Positions 1-8,199 are shown, counted from the first letter of the stretch. The stretch is 21,994 bases of DNA from Pseudomonadota bacterium (GCA_018812395.1 JAHJDS010000114.1:1-21994), one strand, 5' to 3'. Notes: generated from the sequence alone by a model not told the origin. Program-made: numbers and translations.

Positions 1-364
1 CGCCGCCGCGGGGGGTGCCTTGGGGAGCGCTCGACGAGTTCAGCTTGCCGTCCACATAGTCCTTGACCGCTTCCCTGACCGTGCCGGTGGCGCCCTGACA
101 GATCTTGATCCCGGCCGCGTCCAGGGCGTCAACGGCCTTGGGTCCGACAAAGCCCGACAACACGGCCTCGACCCCGGCGTTGGCCACGACCTGGGCGGTC
201 TGAATCCCGGCCCCGTGGGACAACGCGCCGCTGGCCGAGTTGTCCAAAACTTCGAACTCATTGGTGCCGACGTCGACGATCAGAAACCGCTCGGCCCGGC
301 CGAACCGGGGATCGACGGCGGCCTCGAGATTATCACCGGATGTGCTGATGGCTATCCGACCCAT
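1..364 (-). CDS. NifX/NifB-family (dinitrogenase Fe-Mo cofactor domain) protein, 3' end cut by window edge
   Basis: The frame starts at an ATG at 364 and is still open at base 1, giving about 121 residues. That is close to the full length of a single-domain protein of this family, so probably only a few C-terminal residues are missing. The N-terminus MGRIAISTSGDNLEAAVDPR followed by FGRAERF is typical of the NifX/NifB C-terminal fold (PF02579), which binds Fe-S or Mo-containing clusters; the glycine-rich SGFVGPKAVDAL stretch also fits. The gene begins 2 bases after the stop of the Mrp ATPase gene and its Shine-Dalgarno (GGAGGA) lies in the end of that gene, so translation is probably coupled. 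Paired with an Mrp ATPase and a second NifX-like protein under a sigma-54 promoter, it resembles the orange protein (ORP) of Desulfovibrio, which carries a Mo-Cu-S cluster. That assignment is inference; a generic NifX-like protein is equally possible. Confidence 0.85.
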   Translation of the reverse strand, partial: MGRIAISTSGDNLEAAVDPRFGRAERFLIVDVGTNEFEVLDNSASGALSHGAGIQTAQVVANAGVEAVLSGFVGPKAVDALDAAGIKICQGATGTVREAVKDYVDGKLNSSSAPQGTPRGG

Positions 365-366
365 GG

Positions 367-1230
367 TCAGTCCTCCTCGGGTTGGGGGGTGATGGCGCCG
401 GTGGCCTCGACGACCCGGTCGATCAGGGCTCGGTAGGCCGGCCCGGCGCCGTCTTCGGTCTCGAGGGCCCGGGGCAGCCGGCCCTCGTCGCCGGCGTCCA
501 CCAGGGCCGGGTCGATGGGGATCCGGCCCAGGAACGGCAGATTCGAGTTGTGGGCCTCGGCCTCGGCCCCGCCGGACTTGAACAGATCGATCGTCCCGCC
601 GCAGTGGGGGCAGGTCAGGCCGCTCATGTTCTCGATCAGGCCCAGGATGGGCATGTCCACCTGCCGGCAGAAGTGGACCGACTTGCGCACGTCGGCCAGG
701 GCGATCTCCTGGGGCGTGGCCACGATGATCGCCCGGGCCCCGTCCACCGACTGGGCCACGGTCAGCGGCTCGTCGCCCGTGCCCGGCGGCGAGTCGATGA
801 TCAGGAAGTGCAGGTCGTCCCACTTGACGTCGGACACGAACTGCTTGATCACCCCGATCTTGAGCGGACCCCGCCAGATGACCGACGAGTCCTTGTCGGG
901 CATCAGGGCCTCGATGGAGATGACCCGGAGGTGGCGGTTGTAGACCACCGGCCGGATGTACTTGTCCTGGACCACGTCGGCCGTCATCTCGGCCAGGCCC
1001 AACAGACGCGGGATGGACGGCCCGTGCAGGTCCACGTCCATCAGGCCCACGTTGAAGCCCCGGTCGGACAGTCCCAGGGCCAGACAGGCGGCCACGGTGG
1101 ACTTGCCCACCCCGCCCTTGCCGCTCATGACCAGCAGCTTGTGTTGGATCTTGCTCAGGGCCTGCCTCAGTCTGAACTCGGCCTGCTGAGCGGCCGGATT
1201 GATGTCGTCCGGAGATTGCAAATCAGCCAT
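367..1230 (-). CDS. mrp: Mrp/NBP35-type P-loop ATPase (iron-sulfur or metal cluster carrier)
   Basis: This is a 287-residue member of the MinD/Mrp ATPase family. The deviant Walker A motif SGKGGVGKS lies at residues 36-44, the DxD of MDVDLHGPS near 64-72, and the IIDSPPGTGDE signature at 144-154. The CPHC pair at 207-210 is the Cys-x2-Cys that bridges two subunits and holds a labile Fe-S cluster in this family. No N-terminal ferredoxin-like Cys motif and no fused C-terminal NifX domain are present, unlike some sulfate-reducer Mrp proteins. The gene lies 3 bases after the first NifX-like gene and 2 bases before the second, with a Shine-Dalgarno (AAGGAAG) just before its ATG, so all three form one operon. 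It may assemble or deliver a cluster to the NifX-like partners; this is inferred from the order, which recalls DVU2108-DVU2109 in Desulfovibrio. Confidence 0.95.
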   Translation of the reverse strand: MADLQSPDDINPAAQQAEFRLRQALSKIQHKLLVMSGKGGVGKSTVAACLALGLSDRGFNVGLMDVDLHGPSIPRLLGLAEMTADVVQDKYIRPVVYNRHLRVISIEALMPDKDSSVIWRGPLKIGVIKQFVSDVKWDDLHFLIIDSPPGTGDEPLTVAQSVDGARAIIVATPQEIALADVRKSVHFCRQVDMPILGLIENMSGLTCPHCGGTIDLFKSGGAEAEAHNSNLPFLGRIPIDPALVDAGDEGRLPRALETEDGAGPAYRALIDRVVEATGAITPQPEED

Positions 1231-1233
1231 GTG

Positions 1234-1602
1234 TCACTTCCTTTTCGGGTTTTTTCCGCCCCGTCGGCTAGGGCCGTGGGGATTCCTGGTTATTCCAGAG
1301 TCCAGGCGGCCGGCCCGGTAGGCCTCGAGCACCTTCTGAATGTCGCCGCTGACCCACGATATGACCTCGATTCCGGCCTGGTGAAGGGCCCGTTCGATCC
1401 AGGGCTGCAGTCCGCCGCAGATCAGGACCGTCACCCCAAAGGCCGAAAGCCGGCGCAGACGCTCGCCGATCCCGTGGTCCGACCAATCCAGGTCGGCGTC
1501 GGCCCGTCCCTGGGGCGCCGTGTCCTCCCAGAGGCGCAGACGAGGCGCCTTGTCGAACCGAGGGGCGACCCGGTCCTGCCAGGCGGTGATGGCCAGGGTC
1601 AT
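1234..1602 (-). CDS. NifX/NifB-family small protein, first gene of the sigma-54 operon
   Basis: This 122-residue protein has the dinitrogenase Fe-Mo cofactor domain. The opening MTLAITAWQDRVAPRFDKAP has the family's 'RxxPRFD' feature, and GVTVLICGGLQPWIERAL followed by GIEVISWVSGDIQKVLEAY matches the rest of the fold. It ends in a basic, poorly ordered tail of about 20 residues (SRRGGKNPKRK at the very end). The ATG has a good Shine-Dalgarno (GAGGAGA, about 8 bases upstream) and follows a -24/-12 promoter closely. It is more divergent than the second NifX-like protein and is rich in Trp, so it may be a scaffold or partner and not a duplicate. The specific role is unknown. Confidence 0.85.
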   Translation of the reverse strand: MTLAITAWQDRVAPRFDKAPRLRLWEDTAPQGRADADLDWSDHGIGERLRRLSAFGVTVLICGGLQPWIERALHQAGIEVISWVSGDIQKVLEAYRAGRLDSGITRNPHGPSRRGGKNPKRK

Positions 1603-1629
1603 GGCGTCTTCTCCTCGCGCTGGGAAGGG

Positions 1630-1644
1630 GCAATTTCCGGGCCA
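1630..1644 (-). promoter_or_regulatory. sigma-54 (-24/-12) promoter of the nifX-mrp-nifX operon
   Basis: Read on the minus strand the sequence is TGGCCC-GGAAA-TTGC, against the consensus TGGCAC-N5-TTGC. Both invariant dinucleotides are present at the right spacing: GG of the -24 element and GC of the -12 element. Transcription would start near 1619, about 17 bases before the ATG at 1602, leaving just enough leader for the Shine-Dalgarno. Paired activator sites lie 80-110 bases upstream, the usual place for an enhancer-binding protein. Confidence 0.75.
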
Positions 1645-1720
1645 GGTGATGGATCCAGGTCAACCTGTGATCATTATTACATATTTCAGATTTATTCCTC
1701 GATTCCTCCACTCGATAATC

Positions 1721-1754
1721 ATTTCATTTTGAAATGTTTGTTTCAAATTGAAAT
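1721..1754. promoter_or_regulatory. Paired upstream activator sites, TTTCA-N3-TGAAA
   Basis: Two palindromes lie side by side: TTTCATTTTGAAA at 1722-1734 and TTTCAAATTGAAA at 1741-1753, with starts 19 bases apart (close to two helical turns). They sit between the end of the activator gene and the -24/-12 promoter, in a short AT-rich island. A half-site (TTTCA) is also present at 1684-1688. The same palindrome recurs once upstream of the sigma-54 activator gene, which makes that protein the obvious binder. The binding itself is inferred. Confidence 0.7.
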
Positions 1755-1762
1755 ATAGGCAC

Positions 1763-3091
1763 CTAGTCACCCAGGCCATAGCGCTTCATCTTGCGCCAGA
1801 GCGTGCTCGTCGAAATGCCCAGGGCCCGGGCGGTGCGGGCCCGGTGGCCTCGGTGTCGGCCCAGGGCCGCGTCAATGGCCCGGGCCTCCAGGTCGGCCAG
1901 GGGCAGATCAACCGGCGGGGTCATCTCGCCCGCCTCCCGGGTGGCCCGGACCTCGGCCGGGAGATGATCGACCTCGATCCGCTCCCCGGGGCACAGCACC
2001 ACGGCGTGTTCCAAGACGTTCAATAATTCGCGGATGTTGCCGGGGTAGGACCGGTTCAGCAGCCGGTCCATGACCTCGTCCGAGACCGACGAGATGACCT
2101 TGCCCGTCTCGGCCCGCAACCGGTCCAGAAAGTGATCGACCAGGGGCGGGATGTCCTCCCGCCGCTCGGACAAGGGCGGCAGGCGCAGGCGGACCACGTT
2201 GAGGCGATAATAGAGGTCCTGGCGGAACCGGCCGGCCTGAACGTCGTCCTCGAGACGGCGGTTGGTGGCGGCGATCAGCCTGACGTCGGCCCGAAGCGGG
2301 GTCGAGGCGCCCAAGGGAACGTACTGTTTCTCGTCCAGGACCCGGAGAAGCTTGACCTGAACGGCCGGGGTCAGCTCGCCCACCTCGTCCAGGAACAGGC
2401 TGCCGCCCTGGGCCTCGGCCAACAGTCCCGGCTTGTCCCGGTCGGCGCCGGTGAAGGCCCCCCGCCGGTAGCCGAACAGCTCGGATTCGAGCAGCGTCTC
2501 GGGCACGGCCCCGCAGCCCATGACCACGAAGGGTTTATTTTTTCGGGCGCTGGCATTATGGATGGTCCGGGCCAGGAGGCCCTTGCCCGTGCCCGACGCG
2601 CCGGTGATGAGCACCGTGGATTCCGAGTCCGCCACCCGGGGGAGCATGGCGAACAGCTCGGCCATGGCCGGGGACCGGCCGATCATCTCCGTGGGGGACT
2701 GGGTCCGCTGCAGCCTCCGTTTGAGGGTCACCAGGGCGGTCAGGTCGACAAAGGTCTCGACCCCGCCCCACACCCGGCCCGACTCGTCCCGGAGCGGGGC
2801 CGACCGGACCCGGACCGGCACGGTCCGGCCCCGGGTGTCCAGGAGGTCGACCGAACGGTCCAGCACGGGCCGGCCCGTTTTCAGGGCCCGGGCCATCGGG
2901 CAGTCGGATTGGCAGACGCTGGCCCGCAGGACGTCGTAGCACTTCCGGCCCACGGCCCGTTCCCGACCCTGGCCGGTGATCCTTTCCGCCGCCCGGTTGA
3001 AGGTCTGGATATTGAGGTCCAGATCCACGGTGAACACCCCCTCGGTGATGGCGTCGAGAATCAGGTCGTGTCGGCTCTGGTCGTCGGCCAC
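1763..3091 (-). CDS. sigma-54-dependent activator: PAS sensor, AAA+ domain, Fis-type HTH
   Basis: The 442-residue protein has the standard layout of an enhancer-binding protein without a receiver domain. A PAS domain covers about residues 8-120. The AAA+ domain covers about 135-370, with Walker A GASGTGKG (164-171), the sigma-54 contact loop GAFTGA (211-216) and Walker B SLFLDE (231-236). A Fis-type helix-turn-helix lies at about 405-441 (ARTARALGISTSTLWRKMKR). The PAS domain carries three cysteines, C51, C60 and C64, in a spacing common in regulators of anaerobes, which could hold a redox or metal cofactor (inference). The start is a GTG at 3091 with GAGGGGG just upstream. It precedes the NifX-Mrp operon, and matching palindromes flank both its own promoter and the operon's. 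It parallels DVU2106, the cognate regulator of the Desulfovibrio orp operons. Confidence 0.95.
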   Translation of the reverse strand: MADDQSRHDLILDAITEGVFTVDLDLNIQTFNRAAERITGQGRERAVGRKCYDVLRASVCQSDCPMARALKTGRPVLDRSVDLLDTRGRTVPVRVRSAPLRDESGRVWGGVETFVDLTALVTLKRRLQRTQSPTEMIGRSPAMAELFAMLPRVADSESTVLITGASGTGKGLLARTIHNASARKNKPFVVMGCGAVPETLLESELFGYRRGAFTGADRDKPGLLAEAQGGSLFLDEVGELTPAVQVKLLRVLDEKQYVPLGASTPLRADVRLIAATNRRLEDDVQAGRFRQDLYYRLNVVRLRLPPLSERREDIPPLVDHFLDRLRAETGKVISSVSDEVMDRLLNRSYPGNIRELLNVLEHAVVLCPGERIEVDHLPAEVRATREAGEMTPPVDLPLADLEARAIDAALGRHRGHRARTARALGISTSTLWRKMKRYGLGD

Positions 3092-3124
3092 GTGGCCCCC
3101 TCGGTGGTGATGAACGGCGGTTCA

Positions 3125-3153
3125 AATATAAGTGACCCCGAGCTTGATTTCAA
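3125..3153 (-). promoter_or_regulatory. sigma-70 promoter of the activator gene
   Basis: Minus-strand TTGAAA (3153-3148), a 17-base spacer and TATATT (3130-3125) make a good sigma-70 promoter. The predicted start is near 3118, about 27 bases before the GTG at 3091. The -35 box overlaps a degenerate copy of the activator palindrome. Confidence 0.6.
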
Positions 3154-3179
3154 GTTGCAGTGATATTTCAAAATGAAAT
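3148..3179. promoter_or_regulatory. Activator palindrome at the regulator's own promoter
   Basis: A perfect TTTCA-AAA-TGAAA lies at 3166-3178, extended by A/T on each side. A degenerate copy, TTTCA-AGT-TGCAG, begins 18 bases away at 3148. The spacing matches the pair ahead of the NifX-Mrp operon. The weaker copy overlaps the -35 box, so binding there would be expected to repress, whereas binding at the upstream copy alone might not. Autoregulation is inference. Confidence 0.65.
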
Positions 3180-3285
3180 CAATCGCCCCGGCCGACTGAA
3201 AAAAGGCGTAAAGTAAGTTTTTTAGTGTGGAACCAAGGGGTTGGATGAACGGCGATCCTGAATCATGACTTGGACGTTACGCTGG

Positions 3286-3918
3286 CTAACGGTCGACCCT
3301 CATAATCCACAGCTTGACGGCCCCGATCTTGCGGCCCAGCTTCTTGAGCCGGTCCCGGGCCTTTTTGGCCTCGGCGAAGGTATAGGTTTTGATGGTCCGG
3401 AGGCGGTACCTGGGCCGTCCCGAGACCTCGGATTTGACCGACAGCAACCTGACCCCCAGCTTTTTCCAGCGAGCCACCAGTTTTCGGGCCTGGTCCGGGC
3501 CGGCGACCGAGGCCACGATGACCACGTGGGGTTTTTTGTCCTTGTGGTCGGGCGGTGGCACCGGCCTGGCCTTGGGGGGCGGCGGGGGCTGGGGGGACGG
3601 GGTTGACGGGCCGGGTTTGGGGCCGGGAATGGGCTTGACCGGGGGCTTAGCGGCCGGCTTCGGGGCCGGGGGCGACTGGATCGTTCGCGTCGCCGGTGGA
3701 GTGGCCGGCGGGGGCGCCACCGGCGGCCGACCCCGGCTCAGCAACAGGGCCAGGCTCGTCGGCTTTTCCTCCGCCTGGATCAGCCAGGACAGACCGCCCT
3801 GGCCGACCCACACCCCCAGGATGAACATCCACAGGGACAGCATTATCCCGGTGGTGACGTACCACAGGGCCGCCCGCCGGCTCAGTTGGACTTTCTTTTC
3901 GTTGGGCCGTTTGGCCAT
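3286..3918 (-). CDS. SPOR-domain membrane protein
   Basis: This is a 210-residue single-pass membrane protein. A short basic N-terminus is followed by one transmembrane helix at about residues 16-41 (the AALWYVTTGIMLSLWMFILG stretch). A long linker rich in Pro, Ala and Lys covers about 65-130, and a C-terminal SPOR domain about 131-208 (HVVIVASVAGPDQARKLVAR). SPOR domains bind septal peptidoglycan stripped of stem peptides, and the topology places this one in the periplasm. The ATG at 3918 overlaps the argS stop by one base (TGATG); a GTG at 3921 is an alternative start. The argS-SPOR gene order is common in deltaproteobacterial genomes, though no functional link to arginyl-tRNA synthesis is known to me. 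Confidence 0.85.
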   Translation of the reverse strand: MAKRPNEKKVQLSRRAALWYVTTGIMLSLWMFILGVWVGQGGLSWLIQAEEKPTSLALLLSRGRPPVAPPPATPPATRTIQSPPAPKPAAKPPVKPIPGPKPGPSTPSPQPPPPPKARPVPPPDHKDKKPHVVIVASVAGPDQARKLVARWKKLGVRLLSVKSEVSGRPRYRLRTIKTYTFAEAKKARDRLKKLGRKIGAVKLWIMRVDR

Positions 3919-5651
3919 CACATCCGTTCAGGGGCGCTCACGCCCAGCAGACCCAGACCGGATCGAATGACGTTTTTGAGGCCCTGGCACAAGGCCAGCC
4001 GGGCCAGGGACAGCTCCCGGTCGTCGGACACCACCTGGTGTTTTTCCCGGTCGTAATAGAAGCGGTGAAAGGCCCCGGCCAGTTCGGTCAAAAAGAAGGT
4101 GACCTTGTGCGGGGCCAGGTTCCGGGCCGCGTTGGCGATCAGGTCCGGGAAATCGGTCAGCCGGGAGATGAGGTCCCACTCGGTGTCCATTTCCAGGCGA
4201 TGCAGCGGGGCCTCGTCCGGCCCGGGCGGGGCCAGCCCCCGCTGCTCGGCCTGGACAAAGATGTTGCACAGCCGGGCATAGGCGTATTGGACGTAGTAGA
4301 CCGGGTTCTCGAGCGATTGACTCTTGGCCACCTCCAGGTCGAAGTCCAGCGGGGCGTCCGACTTGCGGGTCAGAAAGATGAACCGGGCCGCGTCCGGGCC
4401 GACCCCTTCCTTTTTCACAACATCGTGAAGGGTGACGAACTCGCCGGCCCGAGTGCTCATGGCCACCGGCTCGCCGCCCCGGAGGAGGTTGACCAGTTGG
4501 ACCAGGATGACCTCCAGCTTGTCGTCGCCATTTCCGCCGGGCGCCAGGGCCTTGACCGCGGCCTTGAGCCGGGGGACATAGCCATGATGGTCAGCCCCCC
4601 AGACGTCGATCACCCGGTCGAATCCGCGCTCGTACTTGTCGAGGTGGTAGGCGATGTCCGAGGCAAAGTAGGTCGTCGCGCCGTCGGCCTTGACGAGCAC
4701 CCGGTCCTTCTCGTCGCCGAGTTCGGTGGCCTTGAACCAGGTCGCGCCGTCCTTCTCATACACCAGGCCCTTGTCACGTAAAATGCCCATGGCCCGGTCG
4801 ACGGCCCCTGAATCGAATAATTCCTTCTCGGAAAACCACTTGTCAAAGGCAATCCCAAAACTTTTAAGATGCTCTTTGATACCGCCAAGAATCAGGCCGC
4901 CGGCAAAATCAGCCAATTTGGCCGGTAATTGCTTATCATTTATCAAATCCGCCACCGTACTTCGATTCTCAGCCGCATACCTGTGGGCTATTTCCCTGAT
5001 ATAGTCACCGCGGTAGTGGCTCTCCCAAAAGTCTTCGCCAGATAGGACTTGATCCGTTGAAAAAATGCCATCGGAACGAGGTGTTCCTGTACTGACATCT
5101 TCCGAGAGTCGCGACATTACCGATTCGCCAAGGGTTTTTATCTGGTTGCCGGCGTCGTTGATGTAGTATTCCCGTTCGACCTCATGTCCGGTGAAGGCCA
5201 GCAGGTTGGCCACGGCGTCGCCCACGGCCGCCCCCCGGCCGTGACCGACGTGCAGGGGGCCGGTCGGGTTGGCCGAGACGAACTCGACCTGGACCTTCTG
5301 TCCCCGGCCCGCCGCCGAGCGGCCGTAGTTCTCGCCTTGGCGAAGGGCGTCCCGCAGTGATTCCTGAAAGGCCTGGGCCGCCAGACGAAAATTGATGAAC
5401 CCGGGGCCGGCCACCTCGACGGCGGCGAACACGGGGTCGGCCAGCCGCTCGGTCAGCAGGTCGGCGATCCGCCGGGGATTCATCCGGGCCGGCCCGGCCA
5501 GGACCATCGCCAGGTTGGTCGCCCAGTCGCCGTGCTCGGGATGGGCCGGCCGCTCGATGACCACCGCCGGGACCTCGCCCGGGCTGATCACCCCGTCGGC
5601 CAGGCACTGATCGAGGGCCCGCTTAACAAGGGCCGCCACCAGGTCCTTCAT
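3918..5651 (-). CDS. argS: Arginyl-tRNA synthetase
   Basis: The 577-residue enzyme charges tRNA-Arg with arginine in the cytosol. It has the ArgS N-terminal (Add-1) domain at about 1-110 and the HIGH-type motif within FVSANPTGPLHVGHGRG (HVGH). The class I catalytic core contains WGADHHGYVPRLKAA, and the KMSKS position is degenerate (MSTRAGEFVTL), as in many ArgS proteins. The C-terminal anticodon-binding DALR domain starts at about VYYVQYAYARLCNIF and ends in GLLGVSAPERM. The ATG at 5651 is preferred because it overlaps the stop of the upstream Cys-rich gene (ATGA) and gives the usual family length; an upstream ATG at 5720 would add 23 atypical residues. The stretch 4801-5160 (about residues 164-283) is only about 49% G+C, far below the rest of the gene. 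Confidence 0.97.
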   Translation of the reverse strand: MKDLVAALVKRALDQCLADGVISPGEVPAVVIERPAHPEHGDWATNLAMVLAGPARMNPRRIADLLTERLADPVFAAVEVAGPGFINFRLAAQAFQESLRDALRQGENYGRSAAGRGQKVQVEFVSANPTGPLHVGHGRGAAVGDAVANLLAFTGHEVEREYYINDAGNQIKTLGESVMSRLSEDVSTGTPRSDGIFSTDQVLSGEDFWESHYRGDYIREIAHRYAAENRSTVADLINDKQLPAKLADFAGGLILGGIKEHLKSFGIAFDKWFSEKELFDSGAVDRAMGILRDKGLVYEKDGATWFKATELGDEKDRVLVKADGATTYFASDIAYHLDKYERGFDRVIDVWGADHHGYVPRLKAAVKALAPGGNGDDKLEVILVQLVNLLRGGEPVAMSTRAGEFVTLHDVVKKEGVGPDAARFIFLTRKSDAPLDFDLEVAKSQSLENPVYYVQYAYARLCNIFVQAEQRGLAPPGPDEAPLHRLEMDTEWDLISRLTDFPDLIANAARNLAPHKVTFFLTELAGAFHRFYYDREKHQVVSDDRELSLARLALCQGLKNVIRSGLGLLGVSAPERM

Positions 5652-5809
5652 CGGGCCCGCCCCGTTTCGGTATCCGCCTCGTCGGCCGGCAGGGTCAAGT
5701 CCCGGCAATAGTCGGCGCACTTGACGGGCCCCGAGGTGTCGAAGCTGAATTTTTTCAGGCAGTCCTTGCGCCAGGCGCAGACCGCGCAGATCGTCTTGTC
5801 ATCGGTCAT
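5648..5809 (-). CDS. Small Cys-rich protein translationally coupled to argS
   Basis: This 53-residue protein reads MTDDKTICAVCAWRKDCLKK at its start and has five cysteines: C8, C11 and C17, then C31 and C35 (KCADYCRDL). The pattern suggests a small zinc or Fe-S binding unit, but nothing shows which. The ATG at 5809 has GGAGG 6 bases upstream, and the TGA overlaps the argS ATG as ATGA, which argues strongly that it is translated. A second ATG at 5815 lies directly against the Shine-Dalgarno and is unlikely to be used. I recall similar short Cys-rich ORFs near argS in other deltaproteobacteria, but I cannot assign a function. Confidence 0.8.
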   Translation of the reverse strand: MTDDKTICAVCAWRKDCLKKFSFDTSGPVKCADYCRDLTLPADEADTETGRAR

Positions 5810-5830
5810 GTCCATCCTCCACCGCCCCCC

Positions 5831-5859
5831 AACCTAGCCGGACAGCGGCGTCCGATCAA
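5831..5859 (-). promoter_or_regulatory. sigma-70 promoter for the Cys-rich-argS-SPOR operon
   Basis: Minus-strand TTGATC (5859-5854), a 17-base spacer and TAGGTT (5836-5831). The predicted start is near 5824, giving a leader of about 15 bases that just contains the GGAGG ahead of the ATG at 5809. It lies between the end of alr and the Cys-rich gene, so the operon need not depend on alr transcription. Confidence 0.5.
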
Positions 5860-5892
5860 GTCATTTTCGCCCGGGGCCGCTTCGGTCCGTCT

Positions 5893-7017
<1,125 letters not shown>

Positions 7018-7054
7018 GGTGTCCTCCGGGTGGATTTCCACCGGGGTTTGTCGT

Positions 7055-7063
7055 ATTATCATA
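7055..7063 (-). promoter_or_regulatory. Probable -10 region for alr
   Basis: Minus-strand TATGATAAT contains two overlapping -10-like hexamers (TATGAT and GATAAT). No good -35 box is seen, only a T-rich run. A start near 7049 would fit the Shine-Dalgarno at 7027-7023 and the TTG at 7017, and would rule out the ATG at 7062 as a start codon. Confidence 0.4.
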
Positions 7064-7090
7064 CCTTATCCGGCGGGCGGGAAAAAAGCA

Positions 7091-7121
7091 TTGACTTTCT
7101 AACCCTTTTTCGGTCTAGTAT
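7091..7121 (+). promoter_or_regulatory. Possible sigma-70 promoter for queA
   Basis: TTGACT at 7091-7096 and TAGTAT at 7116-7121 are separated by 19 bases, longer than ideal. The predicted start is near 7128, only about 7 bases before the queA ATG, so the message would be nearly leaderless. Consistent with that, no normally spaced Shine-Dalgarno precedes the ATG. Confidence 0.35.
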
Positions 7122-7134
7122 CCAAGTTTCAGGT

Positions 7135-8199
7135 ATGGACAGGATCGCTGATTACGACTACGCCCTGCCGCCGGGGTCGATCGCCCAGAAGCCGCTCCCC
7201 CAACGGGATCAGTCGCGGCTCCTGGTGCTGGACCCCGTGGGCGGCCAATGGGCGGATCAGGCCTTCGGCGATCTCGTCCGGCGGCTCGGTCCCGAGCACC
7301 TGCTGGTGCTCAACGACACCCGGGTGGTCCCGGCCAGGTTGGAGGCGGTCTCCGACAACGGCCGGCCGATCGAATTTTTGGTGCTGCCCCGGCCGGACCA
7401 GATGAACGACCCCGAGCCGGAGGTCGACTGCCTGGTCCGTCCGGCCAAAAAGGTGCGTCAGGGCCGGACGTTTGTTTTTAGTGCGGATTTCGAGGCCCGG
7501 GTGCTGACCGATCCGGTCAAGGGCCGGACAAGGGCCGCCTTTCGCGGCCAACGGCCCCTGGCCGAGGCCTTGGCGGACCACGGCCAAACCCCGCTGCCGC
7601 CGTACATTCGGCGTCCGACGGGGCCCGACGAGGCGGACCGGGAGCGATACCAGACCGTGTACGCCCGGGCGCCCGGGTCGGTGGCGGCGCCCACGGCCGG
7701 ACTGCATTTCACGCCCGAGCTGCTCGAGGCCCTCGAGGACGGCGGCGTCGGGCGAGCGGACATAACCCTCCACGTGGGTCTGGGCACCTTCGCCCCGGTG
7801 CGAACCGAGGCCCTGGCCGAACACCGGATGGAGGCCGAGTTCTTTGACATCACCCCCCGGGCGGCGGCAAGCATCAACGCCGCCCGCGAGGCGGGCAAAA
7901 GGGTGGTCGCCGTGGGCACGACCGTGGTCCGGGCCCTGGAGTCGGCGGCCGACGAGACGGGCCGGGTCCGGGCCGGGCCAGGCCGGACCGAGTTGTTCAT
8001 CCGGCCCGGGTTTGACTTCCGCGTCGTGGACGCCCTGATCACCAACTTCCATTTGCCGCGCTCGACGCTGCTGGCCCTGGTGTCGGCCCTGGCCGGGCGG
8101 GAGTTGATCCTGGCGGCCTGCGAGCACGCCGCGACGGCGGGGTATCGCTTCTACAGCTACGGCGACGCCATGTTCATCACCGGTCGGGCCCATGTTTGA
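7135..8199 (+). CDS. queA: S-adenosylmethionine:tRNA ribosyltransferase-isomerase
   Basis: QueA transfers and isomerises the ribosyl part of SAM onto 7-aminomethyl-7-deazaguanine in tRNA to form epoxyqueuosine. The protein has 354 residues, the family's usual size. Signatures run in the expected order: YALPPGSIAQKPLPQRDQSR, LNDTRVVPARL, PLPPYIRRP, YQTVYARAPGSVAAPTAGLH, HVGLGTFAPVR, and the C-terminal ALITNFHLPRSTLLALVSAL with the YRFYSYGDAMFI ending. The product acts on the tRNA already modified by Tgt, whose gene overlaps the end of queA by 8 bases. Little leader separates a possible promoter from the ATG. Confidence 0.97.
   Translation: MDRIADYDYALPPGSIAQKPLPQRDQSRLLVLDPVGGQWADQAFGDLVRRLGPEHLLVLNDTRVVPARLEAVSDNGRPIEFLVLPRPDQMNDPEPEVDCLVRPAKKVRQGRTFVFSADFEARVLTDPVKGRTRAAFRGQRPLAEALADHGQTPLPPYIRRPTGPDEADRERYQTVYARAPGSVAAPTAGLHFTPELLEALEDGGVGRADITLHVGLGTFAPVRTEALAEHRMEAEFFDITPRAAASINAAREAGKRVVAVGTTVVRALESAADETGRVRAGPGRTELFIRPGFDFRVVDALITNFHLPRSTLLALVSALAGRELILAACEHAATAGYRFYSYGDAMFITGRAHV

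Noticed and set aside
382..1758. Open frame of 458 codons on the plus strand opposite mrp and the NifX-like gene
   Set aside because: Same GC-bias effect; it covers clear minus-strand genes and the sigma-54 control region.
5652..5720. Upstream ATG (5720) as argS start
   Set aside because: It would add 23 atypical residues and overlap the Cys-rich gene almost entirely; the ATG at 5651 shares ATGA with that gene and gives the normal ArgS N-terminus.
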